Shown here one piece after another: positions 34,183 to 45,310 of a stretch of 64,000 bases of DNA (positions are counted from its first letter, which is position 1; each line of letters opens with the position of its first letter). The translations under genes and the position numbers were made by a program. The DNA is from Warburgia ugandensis (Eukaryota > Streptophyta > Magnoliopsida > Canellales > Canellaceae): the NCBI GenBank assembly GCA_035236585.1, contig CP141139.1, positions 34,605,217 to 34,669,216 on the forward strand, written 5' to 3'. The notes below the pieces were generated by a model. That model ran no database searches. It was not told the origin of the DNA and saw only the letters and a program-made list of their open reading frames with translations.

Positions 34183-37092
34183 ATGTTCATGCCATGGAGG
34201 TCGAGAAGTGTGCTGGTAAATAGGATATCTCAAGAGCATACGATTTGTATCGCCACATGAAATATAGGGACATTGACAGGTAAGAGTTTGGAGTGAGTAG
34301 ATATGATGAAACATAGATGAGTTAACATCACTTATATCCAAGAAACCAAGTGAAAAGGGACTAAGACTAAAGAAATTGATGAGTATAAACTCTAGTATAT
34401 AGGAAAGGATAATAATAGAAATGGCGTAGGAATAATAGTGGATAAAGTTATGGATATTAAAAGAATCAATGATAGAATTATAATAGTAAAACTTGTTCTA
34501 GGAGAGCAGATATAAATGTTATAAGTTCAAACACACCACAAGTAGGGTTAGAAGATATAATCAAAAGACAATTTCAGGAAGATATGGAGGGAATTATGTA
34601 AGAAATTCCCAACATTGAGGGGACATTTATAGGAGCAGACTTAAATTGCCATGTAGGAAAAGAAAAGTAAGGATATGATAACATACAAGGGTATGATATA
34701 GGAGAACAAGATGAGATGGGAAAAATTATCCTAGATTTGTCTTTGTCATATAACCTAGCCATTGCAAATACATTATTTAAGAAGAGGGATGAACACTTAA
34801 TAAGCTTTAAAAGTGGACTTCATAAAATCCAAATAGACTTTTTTTTACTAAGTAATACTAAAAGATCAATGTGTAAAGATTATAAGGTGATACCCGGTGA
34901 GAGTTTAACCTCACAACAAAAGTTAATGGTTATAGATATCTATATTAAAAGATGGAAGAAAGGAAATGAACTTAATAGGTATCCAAAAACTAAGTGGTGA
35001 AACTTAAAAAGAGAGAAAATAACCTCATTCACAAATAAATTGATAGTAGAAGGAAACTGGAATTATGAAACAGAAGTAAACACCATGTGGACTAATATGG
35101 CTGAGTCCATTAAGAAAGTGGTAAAAGATGTTTTAGGAGTATCTAAAGGTAAAAGGCAATTAGTATAGGAAACATGGTGGTGGAGTGAAATAGTGTAAAA
35201 ATTTATTAAAGAAAAATGGGTGTATTTTAAAGTATAGCAGAAGTCTAGAAATAATGAAAACTATGAATAGTATAAGAATGCTAAAAAGGTTGCAAAGACA
35301 ATAGTAATTGAGGCTAAATTTAAAGCATATGATGACCTCTATAGTACACTATGATTAAGAGAAGGTTAGAAAGATGTGTTTAAACTTGCAAAAATAAGAG
35401 AACAAATGGATAAGGACTTAAATCATGTTAGGTGCATTAGAAGTAATGATCAAAGGGTACTAGTCAAAGAAGACGAGATCAAATAAAGATGAGAAAGTTA
35501 CTTTAAAAAATTGTTAAATGACAATGGCTCTGAAAATATAGAAATTGAAAATATTATAAACCTAAATAACATTGGACAATTATAGAAATGAACACAGGAT
35601 TAGAATACCTAAAGTGAAATAGGCCTTGAAAAAGATGAAATCAGAAAAGGCCATGGGAACGATGGTATACCAATGGAGGTTTTGAAGCATATGGGAGATA
35701 CTGGAGTAATTTGATTGACCAAGTTATTTAACAAGATTATAAAATCAAAGATAATGCAAGATGAATGGAGGAAATAGTCTATTACACCAATTTATAAGAA
35801 TAAAGCAGACATATAGAGTTGCATTAATTATCAAGGGATCAAACTTATAAGCCACACTATGAAAATTTTTGAAAGAGTGATTGAGAAGAGGCTATGACAT
35901 GAAACAAGTGTATCAGAGAACTAGTTTGGCTTCATGCTTGGGAGGTCTACCATGGAAGGTATTTTCTTACTAAGACAATTGATAGAGAAATATAGGAAGA
36001 GGAGGAAAGACCTCCACATGGTCTTTATTAACTTAGAGAAAGCTTATCATAGAGTCCCTAAAGAGTTAATATGGAGGGTGTTGGGAGAGAAAGGGTTTTG
36101 TAGTGGTAAATAGACATAATTAAAGATATGTATGAGGGAGCGGTAATAAATTTTAAGACCACTATTGACGAGACCGATGATTATTTTATCACTGTAGAAT
36201 TTGCACCAAGGATCAGCATTAAGTCCATATTTTTTCACGTTATTTCTGGATGAAAACCAACAAAATATCTGCACAAAGATATTTCATAGTGCATGCTATT
36301 TGCATATAGTCTTACTTGATGAGACAAAGGAGGGTGTAAATACAAAAGCTAGAGTTATGGAGAGAAGCATCAGAATCTAAAGGATTTAGAATCAGCCAAA
36401 CTAAGACAGCATATATGGAATGCAATCTTAGCAAGGAGAGGAATAGGAGTGGAACACCAGCTAAGATTTTTAACCAAGAAGTCCCCATAAAAGACCATTT
36501 TCAATACTAGATCAATTATTCATGAGAGTGGAGAGATTGAGAGGAAGGTTACTCAGAGAATCCAAGCAGGTTGGAAAAAATAGAGATGTGCATCTGGGGT
36601 TTCGCATGATCTGCGGGTGCCGCTCAAACTAAAGGAAAAATTCTATAGGATGGTCATAAGGCTAGCCATGCTTTATGGATCAAAGTGTTACGCAATTAAG
36701 AAACATCATGTTCATAGGATGAGCATCGTAAAAATGAAGATGTTGAAATGGATGAGTGATAAGACAAGAAAGGATAGAATTAAGAATGAAAACATTAGAG
36801 AAACTTAGGGGTAGCACCGATAGGTAACAAGATGAGGGAGATTAGACTTAAATGCTTTGGACATGTCCAAAGAAGATCGAAAATGGCACCGATTAGGAGT
36901 GAAGTAATGCAAGTAGAAGGTTCTAAATGGGCAAGTGGAAGGCCTAAAAGAACATGAATAAAAGTGGTGAGAGAAGATTTTAAAACTTTGGGAGTAAATG
37001 AAGCCACAATACTTAATAGAGAGGAATGAAGGAATTAGATTCATGTGGCTGACCCCTAATTTGGATAAGGTCTTGATGATGATAATGATGTC
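34018..37092 (+). pseudogene. RTE-type LINE 2, near full length, inactive
   Basis: Plus strand. A monomeric 5' region (34018-34182) is followed by an endonuclease domain with INITYIQETK-like sequence near 34320, RNGVGIIVDK near 34420, GTFIGADLNCHVGKE near 34625 and the segment LSLSYNLAIANTLFKKRDEH (34740-34800). The RT domain runs from about 35620 to 36800. The tail LKLKEKFYRM-like sequence is at 36620, ending ACCCCTAATTTGGATAAGG plus TGATGATGATAATGATG near 37048-37092. Stops occur throughout. Motif A reads [12 protein letters not shown] near 36020, so the catalytic Asp is Asn. The FADD active-site box near 36297 has lost five bases compared with LINE 1 and is frameshifted. It is the same family as LINE 1 in opposite orientation. 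Confidence 0.87.
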
Positions 37093-39300
37093 AATGTTCT
37101 TGAAAACAGAGGTGTAGATACATTCCAAAGTGAGCATAAAGAAAATAACTTATTGGCATAATCCCAAACCTGAACTATAAACTTCCATGTTTTAGTGACA
37201 GAAAAGTACATTATTTCATGTTTCAGACATCCAATCTATAATCTTTTTTTAGGAGGTTCTGATTTGTGATTAGCCCATACACTTAAAACATGGTATGCAT
37301 GTAGCCTCTCAAATTCATTTCATTCATAAGTTGCCCTCTAACTTTTAAGCAGTTTTTTTGTAAGACCCTAGAGAAGAAAGACACTAGCATTAATGGTTGA
37401 GTGGGTAGTTGAAATAGCCAAACTTAGGGTGTCAATGGTCCAGTTCCAACTCGATTCCATGGAAAACCAAAACTATGCCATTAAGATTTTATAGTTTTTA
37501 GTATTGGACCATTTCAGAGTTCATTTCCTATTATAAAAGTTGTTCCCATACTACTAGTTTCAGTCTGATTCTTGGGTATTTAGCAGTTCTAACATAAAAA
37601 GAAAAAAATGCAAAAGATTGGCATTTAAGATGTCAAAAGTTAGGTTACACAATATTAATAGGTAATCATATATTTGTTATTTAACTACTATATGGACAAA
37701 TAAGAATACACTATAAGAAATAATATAAAAGTTAAAAATGCATATCATGCTTGTACCTATAATACATACATGTGAACTATGACATGAACTCAAAATAGGC
37801 CAAGTCACTATTATTAAGAAGATAAAATAACAATCAAGATAAAAAAATATTTAAAAGACTAACCTATTTGATAAAAAAATTCAACATTCTTGCTAAAAAT
37901 GTTAGCTAAGTTCTTTACACCTAAAGAATTAGTGTTACCTATTCGAGAGAGAGAGCTATCTACGAAAGAGATAAAGAGACTTAGAGAGGTAAAGTGAAGA
38001 AAAGATGGAAAGTGTAAGGTGAAAGAAATGAAGGTTTTTCATTTTATTTTATTTTTATTTTTTAATGAAGAAAGGGTTTCAACCTTTAGGCAGTTTTAAC
38101 TCTTTTAAGGAAATAGTAATATTTTGGACTTTGCTTCCCCGTTTTACAATAGTAATTATACCTAATTAAATTTTCATATTTAAAGATAAGCCACATGGGA
38201 CCATCTATAAATAATCTCCATATTAAGTTTTACCCTAAAACAAATTAAACTAAATATGAAATAGTATAAAAGATAACTAACTAGTAATATAATTTGTTAG
38301 ATTTAGATTACTAATTAGCCTCTAATACATTAAAATTTTAAAATAACATTTAGAATATTCTTGTACACTAATTAATATTTTTTGTTTCTCAGTTTTGATC
38401 TAGATTTCCTAGCATAAAAATTGATACAATACTAATAAGATTCAATTCTATAAAATGAAAACCAGTAGCGTGCCATTGATTCTAATTTCCTAATTTTTTT
38501 GGTTCACTTCCTGCCGATTTTGCAATTTCGGGGATACCATTTACACCCTTATCCAAACTGGCCCAATAACATGCAACGCTAATGATTTATAGTAGGAGGG
38601 GCTGGCTTCTGAAAAATCAATTTAGAAGTTAGGGTCAACTTATGATTAAATTGAATTTTGAGGCGACATGCAAAGGTGCTAATTGACTAGTCAAGGAAGA
38701 CGTCCGATCAACCAAACGCGGGCCGAAGATGTTAAAGTGAGGCATTATCAAGATCCCAACCTGTCGCGGTAGAGAGCAGCATTCCTCTTCTTTCAGAACT
38801 CTTCCGTCTATATTAGGTTTTGATAGCATTAAACGGAACCATAAATGCTTCAACCCACAGCGACTGGTATCAACTACTACACATTAAAAACTTTGTCAAT
38901 AGTGATGGCAGAGGTGGTACATGGCGCTGCCTTCCATTTATGGAAGTATAGTTTTCCGTTTGCCTCCTAATGCGTCTTGTCCATTAATACATTTTTTACT
39001 GCATCACGGGAAAGAGAAAATGTTTCAAAAGAAACCGCATCTAGGCTCGTGTGCCCCTTTATCGCTTGGAAAATCATCTTCTTCATGCATTAATACACCA
39101 CCACCGTCTGAAGAAAATTATCAAATCTATGGGCAGCTGTCGGCGAGAAAGGTATGGCGTTGGCCAAAAATATGATCAGCAATATCACATGGCTAGTCTA
39201 GCTAGTGTGCTTAATTATAACAAATCTTACTTGCACGGTAAGACGGTTAAGGTGGTTGGCTAACTTAGATTATGACAAGAGAGAAAATGATAAACAAATT
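37093..39300. other. Intergenic DNA upstream of the P450 gene
   Basis: No coding sequence recognised. 37380-38460 is AT-rich. 38480-39180 is more balanced and lacks repeats, which fits gene-proximal DNA. No transposon ends were identified, so distal promoter elements of the P450 could lie here. Confidence 0.5.
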
Positions 39301-39313
39301 AAGTCTCTGCTCC

Positions 39314-39321
39314 TATATAAA
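39314..39321 (+). promoter_or_regulatory. TATA box of the P450 gene
   Basis: TATATAAA lies 87 bp before the start codon. Transcription would then begin at about 39346-39350, giving a 5' leader of about 60 bases. The leader is purine-rich and contains AAACCCTAG (39378-39386), a telo-box-like plant element often found near transcription starts. No in-frame upstream ATG was seen in the leader. Confidence 0.6.
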
Positions 39322-39407
39322 TTTGATTCAACAAAACTTTTAAGACAACCAAGAGAAGAGAGAGAAAGAGGGATCGAAACCCTAGCCTGAGCTTGGTTTT
39401 TTCCTCC

Positions 39408-40925
39408 ATGGAAACTTGGTTGTTTTTCCTTTTCTCCGTCTCCTTGTCCCTGGTTGCCTCATTGCTCTTCAACAAAGCCATAATCAGGAAGAAGAAGCTA
39501 CCGCCAGGCCCTCCAACTATTCCTTTTCTGGGTAACCCTCAATGGCTAAAGAAATCCTTCTTACACATCAAAACTCAACTCCCAGAGCTCCACGACAAGT
39601 ATGGTCCTGTCATCACACTCCACTTCGGCCCAAAACCAGCTATAGTCATAGCAAATCGCTCCTTGGCTCACGAAGCTCTCATTCAGAAGGGCGCCATATT
39701 TGCTGACCGCCCTGAAGTTAACGAAGCTTTCCACTTTGCTAGCAGTAACCGGCACAACATAAACAGCGCAAGCTATGGCCCCTTCTGGCGACTTCTTCGG
39801 CGTAACCTCTCTTCGGAACTTTTCCACCCAAACCGGATAAAGTCTTATTCAGGCGGCCGTCGATGGGTCCTCAACCAATTGCTAAAAAGTCTCAGCGCGC
39901 AATCCGATCCAGACATCCCAATCTGTGTAATGCAGAACTTTGGCTATGCCATGTTCTCCTTGCTCTTGCTTATGTGTTTCGGTCAGAAACTAGATGAGGA
40001 CATGATTAAACTGATCGTAATGACGGAGTTGCACATGGTTGTGACTGTATTTAGCTTTGATACCTTCGTTTTCTTGCCAAAGATAGCGTTTAGGAACCAG
40101 TGGAAGGCGCTTATGGATGTGCGCAAGAAACAGGAAGAAATTCTTGTGCCTCTCATTAGAGCCCGGAGAGAAGAAAGAATGAAGAGGGAGGAGAACAAAG
40201 AAAATGAAGAAACCTTTCTTTTATGCTATGTTGACTCTCTTCTGTCACTCGAACTTCCGGAAGAGGGAGGAAGAAACTTGACTGATAGCGAGATTGTTAC
40301 TCTCTGTTCTGAGCTTCTTAGCGCCGGAAGTGACACGACGTCGACGGCTTTAGAGTGGACAATGGCGAGATTAGTGAAGCACCAGGATGTCCAGATGAAG
40401 CTTTATGAAGAGATCAAGGAAGTGGTTGCAGAAGAAGAAGAAGTCGTCAAAGAAGAAGGCTTACAGAAGATGCCTTATCTGAAAGCAGTTATTATGGAGT
40501 CATTGAGAAGGCACCCACCAGCACATTATTCTCTCCCACATGCAGTTTCGGAGGATGTTTCTCTGGATGGGTATGTGATACCAAAAGGCATTACAGTGTA
40601 TTTCTCAGTAGTGGATGTTGGTTTGGATAGACAGGTGTGGAAAGATCCAGAGGAGTTCAGGCCGGAGAGATTCTTGCAGGGGGAAGAAGTCGATGTAACT
40701 GGCAGAAAAGAGATAAAGATGATGCCTTTTGGAGTGGGAAGGAGAATTTGTCCTGGTATGAATTTAGCCATTCTCGTTCTTGAATATTTTGTGGCGAATT
40801 TGGTGAGAGACTTCGAGTGGAAGGCCAAGGAAGCGGAAGAAATTGATCTGTCGGAGAATCCGGAGTTCACTGTTGTTATGAAGAATCATTTACGAGCGAT
40901 TGTGGTTCCCAGGGGGAAGAAGTGA
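39408..40925 (+). CDS. CYP89A: Cytochrome P450, CYP89A-type (intact, single exon)
   Basis: 505 residues, the normal length for a plant microsomal P450. The frame is open from 39393, but the first ATG is at 39408 in good context (CCATGG), so that is the start. In order: an N-terminal membrane anchor (residues 4-21, hydrophobic), a basic stretch and proline hinge KKKLPPGPP (28-36), helix C WRLLR (127-131), oxygen-binding I helix AGSDTT (306-311), ESLR of the ExxR (364-367), PERF (419-422) and the haem loop PFGVGRRICPG with Cys448. All key residues are present. It should be a haem monooxygenase on the ER, fed by NADPH-P450 reductase. CYP89A assignment rests on remembered family sequence (ELLSAGSDTT, SLRRHPP, IKMMPFG, MKxxLRA...VPR) and the intronless structure. 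Arabidopsis CYP89A9 acts on chlorophyll catabolites; the substrate here is unknown. Its neighbours are only transposons, so they give no pathway context. Confidence 0.93.
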   Translation: METWLFFLFSVSLSLVASLLFNKAIIRKKKLPPGPPTIPFLGNPQWLKKSFLHIKTQLPELHDKYGPVITLHFGPKPAIVIANRSLAHEALIQKGAIFADRPEVNEAFHFASSNRHNINSASYGPFWRLLRRNLSSELFHPNRIKSYSGGRRWVLNQLLKSLSAQSDPDIPICVMQNFGYAMFSLLLLMCFGQKLDEDMIKLIVMTELHMVVTVFSFDTFVFLPKIAFRNQWKALMDVRKKQEEILVPLIRARREERMKREENKENEETFLLCYVDSLLSLELPEEGGRNLTDSEIVTLCSELLSAGSDTTSTALEWTMARLVKHQDVQMKLYEEIKEVVAEEEEVVKEEGLQKMPYLKAVIMESLRRHPPAHYSLPHAVSEDVSLDGYVIPKGITVYFSVVDVGLDRQVWKDPEEFRPERFLQGEEVDVTGRKEIKMMPFGVGRRICPGMNLAILVLEYFVANLVRDFEWKAKEAEEIDLSENPEFTVVMKNHLRAIVVPRGKK

Positions 40926-40927
40926 GA

Positions 40928-40928
<1 letters not shown>

Positions 40929-41002
<74 letters not shown>
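40929..41002. repeat. (CT)n microsatellite in the P450 3' untranslated region
   Basis: About 37 CT units begin four bases after the stop codon. It will be transcribed with the gene unless the transcript ends unusually early, and it is likely length-polymorphic. Confidence 0.97.
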
Positions 41003-41005
<3 letters not shown>

Positions 41006-41502
41006 TTCCGAAATGGATTCCTTACAAGCAGTTTCTTTGGAGGAAACAAGTTTTATTTCCTATTTTGAACTCTTCATTATGTGATTGTACGAAATACTGA
41101 TTACTCTAAAAAGAAGGGAGGGGCACTGGTAAAAAACAAGATTGATTCAGTTACGACCTTTACTTGTTTCTTTGTCGTTAGAATCAGGGTTGTACTACTG
41201 ATATCAGAGAAAGGGGAAAAGAATGCACCGTCTAGGGAAGAGAAAGTAGGTACCTACGTGCTGGAGGCGCAGAATATTCCCCCGGTGTGCGGATCCCATC
41301 CTTCAAATTTGAACAATCTATCTTGTTCATCACATTCACCATCTGTCAAGATAGGCTATAACAAATATCTCACCCGAGTGGTGCATCTACTAATAAAAAA
41401 GTAACTTGTCTTGAGTAATATCCATAGTTTATGTGAAGGATCCCACCTTTGTAGTACTTTTAGGTAGAGATTTTCGGTTTTCCCCACCTTGGGAGAGGGT
41501 GA
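41003..41502 (+). other. 3' flank of the P450 gene
   Basis: Unique-looking sequence up to the copia B insertion. An AATAAA at 41392-41397 is the nearest canonical polyadenylation signal I see, about 470 bp after the stop. Plant signals are loose, so this is weak. No other gene was recognised. Confidence 0.35.
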
Positions 41503-41857
41503 TGTAAACCTTTTTATTTCATGTGTACACAAATCAGAAACATATAGCGGAAGCAAGAAAAATGAAATAGATAGGAAACTTACCTCCAGCCATTAGCAAC
41601 AGACTTAATGAAATCCTTTAAGAGATCTTCTTTTCAATAGCAGATATATATGAAATAACTTCAGGTATCTTCTGATTCAATAGCAGTGAATGATGATGGA
41701 GAACATGGATGTTTCATATGCTTGAATCAGGGACCCCTTAAGAGATGATGGTTAATGACAGTTATCCTTCCATCATGGATAACTGCTATGGCAGTTATGA
41801 CACATGTTAATTAGATTTTTGAATCCCAAATGTTAAGGACCACAAAATATTCTAACA
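41503..41857 (-). repeat. Copia B LTR, left copy (3' LTR in element sense)
   Basis: 355 bp, TGTAAACC...TTCTAACA on the plus strand, highly similar to 58548-58902 and of the same length. The differences are scattered substitutions and small compensating indels. Confidence 0.95.
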
Positions 41858-41873
41858 TTCTCCTACTTGGTCC
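41858..41873 (-). other. Polypurine tract of copia B
   Basis: The element-sense reading is GGACCAAGTAGGAGAA directly before the 3' LTR start TGTTAGAAT, a typical plant copia arrangement. Confidence 0.85.
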
Positions 41874-42242
41874 AAACATTTGTAACTTTATAAATTCAAA
41901 AATCTTAATGTACTAGTCGAACTCACTTTATGCTCCAACAAAGAAATAAATTACATGAATTATGGCTATAATTCTTTTGCAAACAAGTATTACCTTCCTT
42001 GTATTACAATGTAATTATCTTCTTTAAAAAAGCCCTTTATGTGCTATTTTTATCTTTATGAACAAGCCTCAAATGCTTATTCTGGGTCCAAACTTAAATA
42101 TTTGTCATCCAATCATAAATGTATACAAACCAAAATGGAGACAAAAGCAATAATTTAGAGTTTATGACTAATATGTGCTATAAATATATCATCATAGTTT
42201 AAATAGAAGGTGACAAATGAGAACAAAGTCTCATTCTTGTTG
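41874..42242 (-). other. Copia B 3' untranslated region and last codons of pol
   Basis: It continues the RNase H frame across the Tekay 2 insertion. The first codons after removal of the insertion read A-T-R-M-R-L and then reach a stop within about 30 bases of further sequence. The rest is AT-rich with no other frame. Confidence 0.7.
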
Positions 42243-42247
42243 CATGA

Positions 42248-45200
42248 TGTGACACTAAATTTTTCTAAACCTTTTTCACAAAGTAATAATAATGATAATA
42301 TGTTTTAAGAAAAATAGACGGGATCCCTCAAAATGAAAACTCAAATATCTATAAATTTTTGCGCACTGTTAAAAGAATTAGCTTAAAACAAAAACCTTAG
42401 AGGGTCAATCCCATTCCAAAACTGTAGCAATAAATAAAATCAAATCTGGATACTCTGAGCATGCTTGATTTAAAACCACGAGAAATGCACAAGCTGAGTA
42501 AAGACAATAATAAATCAAGCCAAAAAGTCACCAGGTTCCATCCATGATCATCACAATAATTACATCTGAAATTTAATGTTCACTACACCATAGTATGGGT
42601 TCAATCTATCCAAATATGTAAACAACCTAATAAAGTCCCAAAGGTCTAATACAAGTCTAAGAGACATACACTAATCTGTCTTCAAACACAAAAAGTGGAT
42701 AGTCTTCAGGTCCTCGCCCAAATCAATGCTACTCTACCCGCTTTCCTTTCTTCTTGTCGAGCTCCAAATCTAAGGCATTACAAAACAAAGCAATGCCTCA
42801 GCAAGCTATGCTTGTGTAGGTGATCACACTCAATTAAAGTTTAATAAAATCCTATGGTAAATCTCAAGAAACAAATATATATAAGACATGTCGAATAATC
42901 GGATGCTCATGATGGAGTAAAATATGAAAATCATAAATCTTTACAAATAGATATCAAGCCAAATCATGATGGCATGCAAGGCATGATAAAAAGTACATAT
43001 GTGCATCCATCAAAATAATATGAGTCCATGTCCTCAGAATACTATGTGTACAAGTAATAATAAATAGGACATTGTATCAAAAACAATCCTAAGAGTGCCC
43101 CACGAATATCAATCAAGGGCGATGAGTACTCACACCAACCCTGGGTCCCTCTTGTGCAGCCCACATCAACCCCTAAAGTCTCTCATAGCCTAGGCCTAGC
43201 TTGCCCCAGTTCACCCCACATATAAATCTATATGAGCATACAAAATAACAATATGGGTTACTGTGCTGCAATGGCAACCTCAACAGGATCTGAACCACTG
43301 CCATTCTCCTTCGACACCCAAATGGGAGACTTTCTCCATCCCCATGGGAAGGAACAGACCCGTAGGGGGGACTACCCATGATACTACCACCTACATACCT
43401 GACCCTGCATCACTCAAGGGTAGTGTTTAATTATCATCACCACAAAGTTAGAGGGCAGGTGGCCAACCCTACAACCCTCCTAGCATGGTACCCATCAGGT
43501 GGAAGCACCCGTCATAAATCAACAACAAGTCATAAATCATGGAAAGACTCCATAAAATAATCTCAATAAGTATGATCAAAACTCATGATAATTACAGTAC
43601 GTCACATGTAAAACATGGTTATTCACAAAAATGCAATATCATAATACCAATAAGAAGTAGGAGCACATTTATGTGATCATGAGAAAACACAAAAGCACAT
43701 GCCTCAAAAACTTTAGAAAATAGGTCATGTTTACTAAAATCACAGAGAAACTTTGAATGAAATCACCTACCTCGATAATGGCGGTATTCTAATCAGGCAC
43801 GTGGGCAATGTCACGCTTGCGCTCTGACGTACCTGTCACATCATAAGTCATCTATCACTTGGAAATTCAATGAGAACTATTCTTTTAATTCCCTAAATCA
43901 TCTCATATTCGATGTATCCCATCAAGGTCTAAGGCCTGATCATCCATTGATTAGCCTGATCTAGGTTATCTAATGGTATTCAGTGGTTTAACCATTTAAA
44001 AGGTATTTAGATCTAGATTTTTACCTTGAATCTAGGTCTGTGTCATTGAGACGATCACAGCGCCTCTTTCGGATCGCTATTTGGACCTCTGTAGCTCCTA
44101 AAATCACATTTTTTATGAATGCACAGCTCAAAAAGATCCAAACATCAAGAAAAAACTGCACAGCACTTGGTGCGCGCGTGCCCTGCCCGCATGTGCCACC
44201 TGCGTGAGTACGTGTGCCACCCGCGTGCATGCACGTGTAGCCTGCAAGTAAGTGCGTGCAGTTGGCGTGCCGCCGTGTGTCATCGCGTGCGCTCGCCACC
44301 TAATGTGCCCACCTCCTGATGCGCCCACATGCGTTCCAGCCCAAGTGTCTCTTGCATGCGCCGTTGAGCTGCCGTTGCCGGGAACGATGACTAACTGGCC
44401 GCAGTAGCCAAAGACGACGGCCGGACTCCTGTCACCGCCGACGACTCTCAAGTGTCCAAATGGTGCGATTTTTGCACTGTTTCACTTAATTTTTCACATA
44501 GATCTCGTTTTAAGCTCCCTTTCAACAAATTCCATCATTATCTTACATTTTTACGTGATTTCCATTACGTTCCTAAAAATCTTCCTCTTACTATTTTTTG
44601 AGGTTTTCGACATCCCTAGCCGTCCGATCACCATGAAAATTTATGGGTTTGTTCTTTGTGTTACTATGCATAAGATGAATAGTTCAGATCATGATATAAT
44701 ACCATTTCATTGGGTTAGTTTTGCATAAACAATAGAATTTATGCAATCTTTGGAAAAATGACTTTCCACGTCGTTTTCGGTGTTAAAACTCATGAAAACT
44801 CCGCACCATATTGGAATGGAGAATGTGGGAAGGGGGAATGAGGCTTTCCTCAAATCAGGCTGGCCGATTACAGCCGAAATCCATCGCACGCACTGCAGCA
44901 AGTGGTAAAAGCTGCTCTTATTAGAAAAGTAGCAGTTGCCGGTGATCTGTGACCAGTGACATGGGAACTAAGAGCGGAGAAGAAATGGCTGTGTGGGAAA
45001 ATAAGTAGGCATTTTAAAGCCTTATTCGTGGGTTCCCACGTCCAATCTATGGGCCCCACACGTATTTGTTGTTTTACTTCCTTTTTCTATTTAATTAAAT
45101 ACTATAATTAAAATAATTAGTCATTCTTCCTCCGGTCTCCGATTTTAGCATTCTTAGTGGTGTTGGATTCTATTTTTCAAGTACATTTTAATTATTGAGG

Positions 45201-45310
45201 TTTCAACTCGTGATTTAATCTCTAAAATTATCAATTCCACTATTACCTCAATTTTTTGCAAAATTCCACAAATCATGCATTTTTAGAATTTAAAAATGGC
45301 AGATATTATA
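42248..45310 (-). repeat. Tekay 2 LTR, left copy
   Basis: 3063 bp, from TGTGACACTAAA to AGATATTATA (the terminal CA has mutated to TA). It contains the stem-loop 42771-42800, the AAATGGGAGACTTTCTCCAT block near 43319, and a GC-rich, CACG/CGTG-dense block at about 44160-44450. Confidence 0.93.

Noticed and set aside
39393-39407. Five extra N-terminal codons on the P450
   Set aside because: The frame opens with TTG, not ATG, at 39393. The ATG at 39408 has good context and gives the family's usual N-terminus.
40526-40870. Minus-strand open frames across the P450 gene (also 39561-39827 and 39983-40198)
   Set aside because: Shadow frames opposite a gene with complete P450 motifs.
40900-41100. 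A plus-strand open frame overlapping the end of the P450
   Set aside because: It is mostly a Leu-Ser run from the CT microsatellite, out of frame with the real gene.
44021-44451. Overlapping open frames in the GC-rich block of the Tekay 2 left LTR, with similar ones at 51420-51766
   Set aside because: GC-rich DNA has few stops. The frames are not kept between the two LTR copies and do not resemble a known protein.
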